DNA from: Aphrocallistes beatrix
Taxonomy: Eukaryota; Porifera; Hexactinellida; Sceptrulophora; Aphrocallistidae
Length of the DNA stretch: 64,000 nucleotides
Reading direction: 5' to 3'
Assembly: GCA_963281255.1 (NCBI GenBank)
Contig: OY725501.1
Span: 4,131,674-4,195,673, forward strand
Position numbers and translations under genes: made by a program. Position 1 is the first letter of the stretch. Each line of letters opens with the position of its first letter. Below, piece by piece: positions 37,478 to 48,600 of the stretch. Below the pieces are notes generated by a model. The model was not told the DNA's origin, made no database searches, and saw only the letters and a list, made by a program, of their open reading frames with translations.

Positions 37478-40400
37478 CTACTGAGGAATGCGGCTCCTCA
37501 GCCAATCAAGTAAGGTGGCTGACCCCTGGTCGATGACCTGGTTTCCCGGCACCTTGAAGAGGTTCCCCTGGACCAGGAGGGAGCGTAGGGAGGGGCAGAG
37601 GGACAGCTTGGGGGGCAAAACCCTGATCGAGTTGTTGGAGAGGTCAAGGGCGGACAGTTGCGGCAGCTGCTGCAGAGAGACCGCGTCCACTCTGTCTATT
37701 TCGTTGTTGTCTGCGATGATCGCATTCAGAGACGGCATTTCATACAGCACCTGTAGAGAGCATGGATAAGACGCCATAGCCAATGCTACAATCCTATAGG
37801 AATCGAGTAACCACTGAATCATGAACGCAATGTACGGGCGAAATTTAATGGGGAAACAGGTTAAAGTGACTAATATGCTTATTCCTGGAGATATATGAAT
37901 GCTAGAATTAATAAAATATACACAGATATACATCGTATGACATTCTTCCATTGCAAATTCTTTAACCAACTTCAGACCTGTAGCAGACCCTGGCCTCTAA
38001 TTGGTATAAAAATGTGTGTCACGTTCCGTGCGTAGATACGTAGTACTACTTATTGTCTGTAGTAAAATAGCATATTTTCCGCCATTGGATTCTCGGCTTA
38101 TTTACAGAGCCCAACTACACTGGCACAGAAGTGATCAGTGTTATATGTGATTGTTCAATTGGAACCATTATTAATTAAGAACACACACACATGCTCAGCT
38201 AATACAAGAGATCTAATATTGATAATACAAGAGATCTAATATTGATAATACAACAGATCTAATATTGATAATACAACAGATCTAATATTGATAATACAAC
38301 AGATCTAATATTGGTATTTCAGGAGTCGATGGTTGAGTGAAAGTCTAAATCGGGTGTTAACTTTTCCAAAACGCATCCTCAACCTTTCTCTGAGAATCAA
38401 CCCGAAATAGACGGCGCTTGCCGCGAAGAACTGGAAGACTATGGTGAAGTATGCGACGCCTAGAAGTGCAGAGGTGACGTAGACCTTGATCGTGTAGGAG
38501 TAGAGCAGAGTCTCAATCTGTCCGTCCGACACGAGGGGCGGCTGATAGTAGGGCGTGCCGTAGACGTAGTTGAAGAGACAGGGACCGTAGAACAGCGCCA
38601 CTGAGACAAGGAAGAAATAGCTAACTACGAAATCGACGATGATGAAGAGCAGAGTTCCTAGTCCCATACAGCCCATCACCACTGCGAACTGTCGGCAGTT
38701 CTCCACTGATCCTCTCACTAAGTAAGGCCTGCGCACGCGGAACTCTCTGATACGCCACTTGAGCGTCTGATAGAACCTGAGAGAGTGTCTGCACCATATA
38801 AGGAAGTAGGCCAGCTCCATCAGAGGCTCCACGACCTTAGCGAATAGAATGAGGTGAGGGACAGTCCCGGCGATGACGAGAAAGAACGACAAGAGAGAAG
38901 TGAGTGAGAGGAAACGACGAATGAAGTGGAAGGGATTCAGAGAGATGTCATGCAGCGTGATGTGCAAGTAATGCAAGAGAGAAGTGAGGAATGCGAGAGA
39001 GAACAACAACCCAGCTTGACCCGACGCAACCAAGAAAGCTTTGAAAGGATTCTCATGGATCAGGTTGATGTCGAAGATGTGTGAGTGCATCAGCTCAACG
39101 GAACAGTTCGGTAGCATATGTCTGCTCGAGAGGTACAAGTGCTCCGGTGGTAGCACGATGCCTAGTGCGTATATTTGTATGTAACCGCATTCAGCTATGC
39201 TGATTAGCAGCAGGAACGCATACTTCACCATTTCACACCTGTTCTTCCTAGCATCATCTGGATTTCCTTCACGCACACAAGCCTTATGCATCTTAATACA
39301 ATTCGCGATCTTGTTAACGAAGTAGCCTGCCCAGATAAGGGTCAGTGAGACGAACACGAAGTCCAATGGAATGCCGAAGGCGTATTGAAGTTTGATGAAT
39401 ACAGATACTGTGTCGTAGTCTACCATGTTAGAACTTTGGTTTAGCTTTTCCTCCTTTCAGTTCACTTAATTATATAGACAAATGTGCACTACAAACTGTG
39501 CTAATTCTGCACATAAATGTCAATCGTGAAAGAACTGAAATTAAAACGAATCTCCTTAGGCGATAGTGCTGACATGTCGCGACTGTTGCTGTTCCTCGTG
39601 GCAAACAATAGAAACTTGGTTTTTACCATTCGCTGTGTCAAATATAACAATAATATGATAATTTACTGAAAGTTCTGCGCACATGAACCAAAATATGCTA
39701 ATGCAAACCTGTTTTCATTTAATTTCATTAAGAATATAACCCAGTTGTACATAATTTCCCAGAGATAAGATAAGGTAGCAGGAGATGCTCCAACAGAATG
39801 AATCACTGAACGGATTAGAGGCACTGATGGATAGGATGGACAGACGAATCATTCCTTGAGTTGTGAATTCACAGTTCCGTGAGGTCTTACACTGCATAAC
39901 CATGGATGGCTGTGAAGTATAAGAACCTCGCGGATCTACGCAACAGACGTACCTTAGGCAGCTCAGTGAACTGATTGGATCCGATCCTGATGTCCAGGAG
40001 GCAGGAGAGCTGGGGCAGCTGCGGGGGCAGGTCTCTGAGTTTGTTGTTGTTCAGCTGGAGCAGATTCAGCGCGCGCAGACCACACACGCCGGGCGGCAGC
40101 GCGGACAGCCGATTCATCTGCAGCTGCAGTCCCTCCGCGAGCGCCACACTGAGGAAGAACTGGTCGGGGACGGAGGCGAGTTTGTTCTTGGAGAGATCCA
40201 CCTCCTTAGCCTCGGGACACAGCTCTGACGTCAACAGCTCCGCCGGCAGCTGCTCCCAGCCCTTCCCGTTCAGGCGCGCGACTCTCTTGTCGTGAAGGTG
40301 TCGCTGCAGCGGGTGTTCTTCCGGAAGCAGAGGTGTCGCACCGGAAGTGGCACCTTCCTCCTACAAACACCTTACACCAGTATAAGCAGTACAGAGGTGT

Positions 40401-42760
40401 GCTGTAGCTAGGAGCTAGCAGTACAGAGTGTGCTGTAGCTAGGAGCTAGCAGTACAGAGTGTGTTGTAGCTAGGAGCTAGCAGTACAGAGTGTGTTGTAG
40501 CTAGGAGCTAGCAGTACAGAGTGTGTTGTAGCTAGGAGCTAGCAGTACAGAGTGTGCTGTAGCTAGGAGCTAGCAGTACAGAGTGTGTTGTAGCTAGGAG
40601 CTAGCAGTACAGAGTGTGCTGTAGCTAGGAGTTAGCAGTACAGAGTGTGCTGTAGCTAGGAGCTAGTAGTACAGAGTGTGTTGTAGCTAGGAGCTAGCAG
40701 TACAGAGTGTGCTGTAGCTAGGAGCTAGCAGTACAGAGTGTGCTGTAGCTAGGAGCTAGCAGTACAGAGTGTGCTGTAGCTAGGAGCTAGCAGTACAGAG
40801 TGTGTTGTAGCTAGGAGCTAGCAGTACAGAGTGTGTTGTAGCTAGGAGCTAGCAGTACAGAGTGTGCTGTAGCTAGGAGCTAGCAGTACAGAGTGTGCTG
40901 TAGCTAGGAGCTAGTAGTACAGAGTGTGTTGTAGCTAGGAGCTAGCAGTACAGAGTGTGCTGTAGCTAGGAGCTAGCAGTACAGAGTGTGCTGTAGCTAG
41001 GAGCTAGCAGTACAGAGTGTGCTGTAGCTATGAGCTAGCAGTACAGAGAGAGGTGTGATATAGCTAGGAGCTAGCAGTACAGAGTGTGCTGTAGCTAGGA
41101 GCTAGCAATACAGAGGTGTGCTGTAGCTAGGAGCTAGCAGTACAAAGTGTGCTTTTGAAGGAGCTACTCAGGATTGAGTATCAAGAAAGAGTTCAACTCA
41201 CGATGGGTATTTTCGAGATGAGGTAGGCCAGCAGCTCTCCAGTGCTCTTCGAGAGCATTTCCGGTCTCAGGTCCTTGAGCAGGTTTCCCTGGAGAGAGAG
41301 TTGGGCGAGTGGCATGTGTCCCAGGGTGTAGGGCACCTTCACCAGGTTGTTGCTGGAGCAGTCCAGCCGCTGCAGCTGCGTCAGGGTGGTGAGGCTGTCC
41401 GGGAGTTCGGACAGCAGGTTCTCGCTCAGCTGGAGCGAGAGGAGTCCGCGCAGCTGCGGCACGGCCTCGGAGGGGAGGGAGCGGATCTTGTTGACGGCGA
41501 GGTTCAGCTCGGCGAGGACGGTTCCCTTGGGCAGCACCGGGAACTGCTGGAGACCGTTCACCGACAGGTCCAAGCTCTGGAGACGGACAAGGCCAGTCAT
41601 GTCCGGGACCTACGCGGGGAGTTATTAACAGCTCTGCCCTCTCTAACAACGGACAAGGGGAATGGAATGTGTACCAGGGATAGTTTGTTCTTGTTGCAGG
41701 AGAGCTCCTGCAGAGCGGAGAGGGCGCCGATCTGGTCCGGTAGGACGGGGAGCTGGTTGTGGGAGAGGTCCAGCTTCACCAGACCCGTCAGCTGCCCCAG
41801 AGCAGCGGACACGGAGGTCAGCTTGTTGTCCCGCAGACTGAGCAGATTCACGCATACCAGAGCGCCGATCCAGTCTCCTAGCTGAGTGAGCTGGTTGGAG
41901 TCGAGCTTGAGGGAGGTGAGGAGGGTGAGAGCGGACATCTCAGATGGCAGGGAGGGGATGCGGTTGGAGGAGAGAGAGAGAGAGGTTAGGTTGGTCAGCT
42001 TTCCGATCTCCGGAGACACGTGGGAGATCTCGTTAGCTCCGCAGTCCAGCGCGACCAAGGGCAGGAGCTTAGAAATTCCATCCGGTATCTAGGCAGACAT
42101 GAAATAAATGGTTTCACGCAGGACTGTCTCTAGGACTATGCAGGATCAGAGGCAGTTGCACACCCTGACAACCTCTCCCATCAATGAGAATGCATGCAAA
42201 TAGACTCTACACTTCTCTTTTAGGTTCCGCTTGCAATGCTAATTCATTTTCTTTAGTTTTCTCCCTAAAACAGCATTGATTAACTGACATGGGTTCTGGA
42301 CCAATCATTATACTGATTGGTTTCCAGTTCAAACACTCTATCCACATTCTATCCTTATTTTTCAAACTAATTCTCCTCACCGAAGGAGATGAGAGTTCTT
42401 AGCATTAAAAGAACGATCCGATTAGCTTATGTCTTCAGCCATTCAGCCTAGAAACCTAGAGCCTAGAGAGGAATGCTGTGGAGATCGTACCTGCTTGATG
42501 GAGTTGGAGTTGAGCAGGAGGCGGGTGACTGGGACTTTCTCGTACCACATCACGTCCTTGTCCATCTGTTCGAACGAGACGGCCTCTTTCGATTGTTTGT
42601 GCTCGTTCACCGACAAAATCTCCTCCGAAATCTCTTCCAGCCCGCGCGCCACCAGACTCAGCTTCCCGCTCCTCTGCGCCTCCTCCAGCGTCCCCTTCCC
42701 CACCCCGCCCAGCTGAGAAGTGGCCACGCCCCCCTTCCCGAACGTCACCTGGAATGCCAT
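37478..42760 (-). CDS. LRRC40: Leucine-rich repeat-containing protein 40
   Basis: Five exons, 42760-42491, 42088-41675, 41609-41202, 40360-39953 and 37750-37478, give 590 residues (human LRRC40 has 602). After an N-terminal helical segment with EEAQRSGKLSLVARGLEEI, about 20 LRR units follow with the xLxxLxLxxNxLxxLP pattern (NLTSLSLSSNRIPSLPSEM, GLVKLDLSHNQLPVLPDQI). Two LRRC40 landmarks are clear: mid-protein LSLQGNLLKDLRPEMLSKST with LLAYLISKIP, and the end LLVQGNLFKVPGNQVIDQGS with LLDWLRSRIPQ. The function of LRRC40 is poorly known. The last intron (37751-39952) contains a separate membrane-protein gene; intron 40361-41201 is almost wholly a 31-bp minisatellite. Confidence 0.92.
38201..38313. 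repeat. 23-bp tandem repeat, about five units
   Basis: Unit GATCTAATATTGATAATACA plus A(G/C)A, five copies. The last unit overlaps the final codons and the stop of the membrane-protein gene at 38305. Confidence 0.9.
38305..39426 (-). CDS. Unrecognised multi-pass (about seven) membrane protein, nested in an LRRC40 intron
   Basis: Single exon of 373 residues, on the same strand as LRRC40 and inside its last intron. Hydrophobic segments are seen at about residues 17-40, 70-95, 128-160, 172-200, 252-290 (probably two) and 315-345. Short basic loops (IRRF, RIREFRVRRP) and a basic C-terminus (LRERLRMRFGK) follow. I see no signal peptide, DRY or NPxxY motif, so it is not a standard rhodopsin-type receptor. 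It might be a lineage-specific seven-pass receptor, channel or transporter. An independent gene is more likely than a cassette exon, since it starts with ATG and ends with a stop. Its last three residues and stop lie in a tandem repeat. Confidence 0.75.
   Translation of the reverse strand: MVDYDTVSVFIKLQYAFGIPLDFVFVSLTLIWAGYFVNKIANCIKMHKACVREGNPDDARKNRCEMVKYAFLLLISIAECGYIQIYALGIVLPPEHLYLSSRHMLPNCSVELMHSHIFDINLIHENPFKAFLVASGQAGLLFSLAFLTSLLHYLHITLHDISLNPFHFIRRFLSLTSLLSFFLVIAGTVPHLILFAKVVEPLMELAYFLIWCRHSLRFYQTLKWRIREFRVRRPYLVRGSVENCRQFAVVMGCMGLGTLLFIIVDFVVSYFFLVSVALFYGPCLFNYVYGTPYYQPPLVSDGQIETLLYSYTIKVYVTSALLGVAYFTIVFQFFAASAVYFGLILRERLRMRFGKVNTRFRLSLNHRLLKYQY
40390..41154. repeat. 31-bp minisatellite, about 24 copies
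   Basis: Unit GTGTGCTGTAGCTAGGAGCT followed by AGCAGTACAGA, with a C/T variant (GTGCTG or GTGTTG) and rare GTTAGC and CTAGTA variants. The variant order over five units from about 40638 recurs from about 40886, giving a 248-bp (8-unit) higher-order step. The unit contains AGCTAGGAGCTAGC, which is nearly palindromic. It fills an LRRC40 intron. Confidence 0.95.
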
Positions 42761-42909
42761 GTAGCTAGTTTGGTAACTAACGTACTAAATTTAGCAGGAA
42801 TTTCTTCTCTGAGGCTTTCCATTGGAAAACTTCCATTTTCTACCTTATAATTTGAAAAACCGATACGCCCGACTTGTAACTAAGTTTTAGACCATTACGT
42901 AATTACGTA

Positions 42910-43235
42910 CCGTATTGCTTCGAATAAGTGCCCGGGCGCTTATTTATCTCGTGCACCCTTTAGACCCGGCACTTATTCAAGCCCCGGCGCTTATTTTTTT
43001 CATTCGCTATTTTGACCCGGCGCTCTTTTTTTTTGTTTACTACATTGACTGGCACTTTTATTTCTGCCACAACTGAGAATGTTAGTTCTATTAAAAAAGG
43101 ATAATGTAATGTTTCAAAAAGCACTTGTATCTATGCCACTACTGAGAATACTAGTTTGATATGATGTTCAGAGAACTGAAATGCCCCGGCGTCCGACGCT
43201 TATTCGAGCCCCGGCGCTTATTCAGGGAAATACGG
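42910..43235. repeat. MITE with ACCGTATT-type ends
   Basis: Left TACCGTATTGCTTCGAATAA, right TTATTCAGGGAAATACGGTA, with internal CCCGGCGCTTATT words repeated in both orientations, and TA at both borders. 326 bp, non-coding. It lies between LRRC40 and TMA7. Ends of this type occur in MITEs of several invertebrates. Confidence 0.75.
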
Positions 43236-43451
43236 TATTTAAGTCCCAATCAGAGCTGCACTCCAAATCCAGAAATAACGTCGTTACAGGAAATATTCAA
43301 AGCTTTGAAGTTGAGAAGCGACTATTGATCCAAAATTCTAACTAGAGATAATTATCATAATTATTTGGTTGTAGAGGATCTAAGATAAACCAGGATACCA
43401 AATGTAAGTAATGGAATGTAAAGTACAGAGCTAGTGCCTAGCAACAGCTGG

Positions 43452-43649
<198 letters not shown>

Positions 43650-43740
43650 TCACGATGTTCTACTCTAGCACGGGAAACAACAACACATTATTAAGTAATA
43701 AACAGCGATAGTTAATAATATTTTTAATAAATATACGCAA

Positions 43741-44128
43741 CAAGTTATCCGCACCATGCATTAGTCGATCTTGAGAAAGAAGATCGCAATCTTAGCTGAT
43801 ATTTGATCGGCGATCCTGATCAAGATTCAAAATTTCAAAACGGGTCTCGATGATTTTTGTTACTTGACACAAAACACACAATTTTTATCGGAGCTAAAAC
43901 CGAAATACGTATCAAGCTTGGTTACCAGAATACGAATAGTCCTTTAGTGAAAATAGATTCAGTAAATGATGGTGAGGAGAGTAGACAAAACAAATCTCCA
44001 AAAAATCGGAAAAGATCGTGATCTCCCGTCCGATCATTCAAATAAAAAGATCGCCGATCCTCATTCGATGGTCAAAATAGGATCGCGATCGTAGTCGAGC
44101 GATCAATGACCGCGGATCCTAACGCCTT
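43741..44128. repeat. GATC-rich degenerate inverted-repeat element
   Basis: Contains a dozen or so GATC tetramers in under 400 bp, with GATCGGCGATCC near the left and GATCGCCGATCC near the right in inverted orientation, and outer arms that pair imperfectly. No coding capacity. Probably a decayed MITE. Confidence 0.4.
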
Positions 44129-44280
44129 ATACGGTGGCATTCAAACTGTGTACGCCGGCTCTCAATGAGTCTGCCAAATATAAAGTTATATCTCAACATT
44201 ATTAATAATAGCCTGAGTTAACTGTTGGGTGTAGAAATAAAGTTCAAAAAGGTCTGAGGGAAGTTGAAGACCATTGCCCA

Positions 44281-44738
44281 ATAGTGTAGACAGAAATGGA
44301 GATGTGTTTAGTGTATTTGTCAGGTAACCTCAGTTTCAAATCCTGTATTGGAAGAGGAGTGCTTAGATCCCTGTAGACGTGACACTGAGTCAGGATACAC
44401 TGGTGGTACTAGACTGGAGTCCTAACTGCGTGAGAATATTCTCCAGGAGTGGAGACCTGCTTACTTCCTGTGTCTCTCAAGGAGATAAACAGAATTGTTT
44501 GGTTGATGGACCATTCTTCTTCTGTTTAGATCCAGATATGAATATCTTGATTAGTGAATGGTGATTAGTGACTGACACTATCAAGATATTTACACATTCC
44601 GGAGAGCTCATACAGACGCTAGGGAAGAAATGGCAGAGTCAAGAGAACTCATTTCACCCCGTGGTATTGCTGTGTCCCGTTCCGCGAAAATATTTACTGT
44701 GTCGTATAATCCCAACTTCACATACCATTGTTTCTAAC
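44281..44738 (+). pseudogene. Truncated copy of NHL gene A
   Basis: Closely matches the last 480 bp of gene A (10140-10620): TGTAGACAGAAATGGAGATG, then the CVRIFSRSGDLLTSCVSQGD and DPDMNILIS segments. The coiled coil and first blades are absent. A deletion of about 28 bp after GATGTGTT, a stop after LISEW and later frame changes break it. Location between TMA7 and FHOD shows it was copied away from the Furry intron. Not likely to be functional. Confidence 0.85.
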
Positions 44739-45579
44739 CTGTATCTATGTATATTCTATTTATATTTGATCTTGGGTTGTGATTGTATTAAAGTTGTGAT
44801 AAACTTTGACAATTTAACTTCACCTAGTCAGCTCTCGCCAAGTTGAGACTATAATCTTCCTTTTTGAAATATTCTTACTTTACGCTGCGCCAAGTTGGAA
44901 TTGTTCAGAATGTAAGGTTAGTCCTACTTTTCTGCGCAAGTAGGAATTCCTAATTTGCGCGGAATATTCATGAACAATTTTAAGGTTGCATGAATTATTT
45001 ATTTGAAATTATTTATTCGTTCTCGTAATATCATCATCAGTATTGCTCTAACGAGCGAGAAATGTCATTTTGGGTCTCAAGTCCATGGTCTCCTTCATAG
45101 GCCAGAGTGCTGGCTCCATTCCGGACGCAGGGACTGTCCTAGGAATTTGAAAGGAAATTCTATTTAGACTTTTGGAGATTTTTTCATGCTTCACTCTTGT
45201 AGAGAATCTCAATTAATTAATTATGAGTAGTTCTTAATTGTCAGTTGCCTCAGGTTGTGAGTTTAAAGGTAGTTCAAGAGCTTCTAACGAGCGAGAAATA
45301 TTTGTCGGATCAGTCAGTACGCATTCCTTACTACCCTACACATAGTTACATAAGTGCAGAATGTAGAGTAGCTGTGTGAACGACTTTGGTCAAGTTTCAG
45401 TGTTTGAGCCACCATTTTAGGAATTATTCACTCAGACTGGGATTCAGAAGAAAGGAGAATAGCGAACCTACTCGGTCTACCATCCTGTTAGTAATAACCA
45501 ATTGAGTTCTCTCTCTCTGACAGACTAAGCCTATTGTCAGAGCTGCTGTGACATCGACGCATCCATACGCTGAGGTTAG
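44739..45579. other. Intergenic region upstream of FHOD
   Basis: AT-rich, no gene or clear repeat recognised. The FHOD TATA box lies at its end. Confidence 0.5.
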
Positions 45580-45587
45580 TATAAAAG
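45580..45587 (+). promoter_or_regulatory. TATA box of FHOD
   Basis: TATAAAAG 31 bp before the ATG at 45611, so the ATG would be at or within a few bases of the expected transcription start. Confidence 0.6.
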
Positions 45588-45610
45588 CGCCACTTCTCTG
45601 CCGCTAGCAA

Positions 45611-48600
45611 ATGGAGGTATTCCTGCAGTACATCGACGACACGAAGCTCGACCACTTCTACACGCAGGTGTCGCGGCGCTCGGACCGGCGGGCCTACTCC
45701 CTCCCGGAGAACCAGCCCCTGCGGGACCTGCTCCCCGAGCTCACCAACTTCCTCCGCTCGCCGCACAAGGTTGGTTTCCGCGATAATATCCTCGTACAAC
45801 GTAGCTGATTGGTGGCAGTTGGCGGTTATTGCAGCTGTGTATGCACCAATGTTCTGGCGGCGGATCCGTGCATCCCCGGACATATCTGTCTGTTCAGAAT
45901 TAATTTTTTGTTCATTTTTTGTCGGATATCTTCATTTGTGATGAATATGGAGAACTCCTCGCTCTCATAATTAAGAGATAATGCATGGTCCCTCCACCAA
46001 AGTTCTAAGTCCACTCTTGGCACTGAAATTAGAATTATGAACTTCAATGCGTTTGCTGAGAGTTCAGTACTGAGTTAGACTGGTTAGGATGGTTAATACC
46101 TCACCGGTATACACACATTATGTTTAACACCATCACGAGTATATACACATTATGTTTAACACCTCTTCGGGTCCGTAGGCGGGGGACGCGTGCTTGCAGC
46201 TCCAAGGACCGGACACACAGCGGTACTTGGACATGGAATGCACGCTGAAGGAGCACGTGGAGGACTTCGGAGTGAGAATCACGAAGCAAGACACTTTCCT
46301 GATAAAAACCAAACTCTCAATCCTTATCTCTCTTCTCAAAGGTACAATGCATTCCTGTGTGTCCCATGCGTCGCTAGGAACCCATACTAAGTTTGAATAG
46401 CAACGAGAACTCATCCAAATATTGAAACGTTCCCGACTTGTCCGCACTTGTAAGTCCCGATTGGTTGCAATCGGAACTAGCGAGTGTGAATAGCCGCGCT
46501 TGTCTGACTGAGCTGAGTGGTCTCCGTAGATAAGATGGAGCAGTGCGCCAGCGGCGGAGACACACGGACACTGCGGACCATCCTCAAGCACATGCCGGAC
46601 ATAATTGACGTGAGTTGAGTTGCTAGGTTACGCTTCAGCCGCTGAGGTATTTATATCTCTGGACAGGAGGACAGCGACTTCGCGCCGGAGCTGCTGAGGC
46701 AGCGCGGGCTCTGCTTCCTGCGGTCTCTGACGGAGCGCGACTGCTACTCCAACTTCGACCGGCGGAAGGTGACGACGATCGTGCTGAACGTGCTGCTGAA
46801 GATCGTGAGCTACGTGGACGGGATGCTGGCGGTCTACCACGACCGCAGCTCCGTGGCCTGGCTCTACTCGCAGGTGAAGATCTGCTCCGAGGCGCGGAAC
46901 CCGGACGGGCGCAACACGGCCATCGCCATCCTCTACATCTTCGTGGACAGCGAGCTGGAGACGGAGGCGGGGCTGGAGGGCGCGCCGGGCCCGCACGACC
47001 TGGCCGTCCTCTTCGTGAAGTGCGCGCAGGAGATCCACCTGCGCGCGGGCACGGCGCCCTTCTCCGAGTTCCTGGACATCCTCTCCGAGAAGACGGCCGC
47101 CGACCCCGAGACCGTCCTGGCCGTGATCCAGCTCATCAACAAGACCCTCGAGACGCTCAAGGACGCCGACGAGATGGACTACTTCGACGACCTGGTGTCC
47201 GCGCTCCTGGAGCAGGGGCTCAGCAAGATCATGGAGGTATGCTGTCTTGTACTGACATTCCACTAAGGCTACTCTGTTGCTACGTTACTTCACAGTTTAA
47301 GTGTCGAAGTTAAATTGCGATCGCAGATTCAGAGAGGAGCACCGAACTAATAGGAACTACGTCGAGATAGTCCATATATAGCTGTGCTATACTTATATAG
47401 CTGTACTATACTGATAGAGCTGTATTACGTCATAGCTGTATTATACTGATAGAGCTGTATTACGTCATAGCTGTACTATACTGATATACAGTCAGGGTCG
47501 CTTATTGTGAACCACCAGGGGACCAAAAATCTGTTCATAATAGAGATACTTCATATTAAGCGAACTTGATTCAATACAAATCCTATCTAAAAATGAAATT
47601 GGGACCGGGAGGTTAGTTCATAATAAACGAATGTTAATATTAATATTTTAAGCGACCCTGACTGTAGCTGTATTACGTCATAGCTATTCTTACGTCGTCC
47701 ATGTTTGGTGTAGAAACAGAAGCAAGGCAAGTCTGCCAAGAACAAGCTAGTGCAGGAGTACAACAAGTTCGTGGTAAGTTACTACGGATCTCAGCTGATT
47801 CAGTGACAGGAGTGATAGAGCTATTTTTAGAAACTCCTGCGGATGGAGTACGAGGAGGGCAGTGGGGACCTGGACTCCATCCTCAAGAGCTGGTGAGTCC
47901 TCTATTGACGAATCAGCTGATCGGCTGTTGATTGGTTGACGGTGATTATTGTAGCATGGAGAGGAGGCCCAGCTACCAGCCCGGGGGCGTGAGCTCAGGG
48001 TCAGAGGACAACCTGCTGGCTCTGGACAGAAAGAAGCGCAGCAGTCTCTCCCACAACCCTGTCTCCTCGCCGCAGGACGACACCAGGTATGGCAGCCACC
48101 TCCTCAGTGGAGTAGGACAGTTCTGATAGAAATGTGTTGTAGGTCTGAGAAGAGCAGATCCCTGACGCCAGACATCCGGATAGAAACCCCGCGCAAGTCC
48201 AAGGAGGCGGAGGGAGGGAAGACGACTTTCGGGGACCGACTGAGCACACCGGACTGGAAACGAAAGGATTTCTCCTACTCTCCAGGTCAGTTCCGAGAAT
48301 AGATACCAGGTAGGGGTCTAGGAATGTTACACTGTTCTGTAGGGCTGACTTCAACTCCGAAACCTGAGACAGATACTCACAAAGAGTCTCTTTTCCCGAA
48401 GCAGAAGCGGACAGACCGGTACGCGCCAGCAGGAGACAGCTACACCCCCGGAACCTACCGGTCCCTCCAGAACGACTCCGGCTACCAAAGCCCGGCACCG
48501 AAGCCGGAGCCGACGGAGCAGATCTTCTCTCCGTACGACCGGCACCGCAAGGTCTACTACGAGAAGAACGCCGCGGAGAGCTCCAGCGAGCCGACCCCCC

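Noticed and set aside
40390-41154. CRISPR-like regular repeat array
   Set aside because: The 31-bp units are head-to-tail with no unique spacers, in an intron of an animal gene: a minisatellite.
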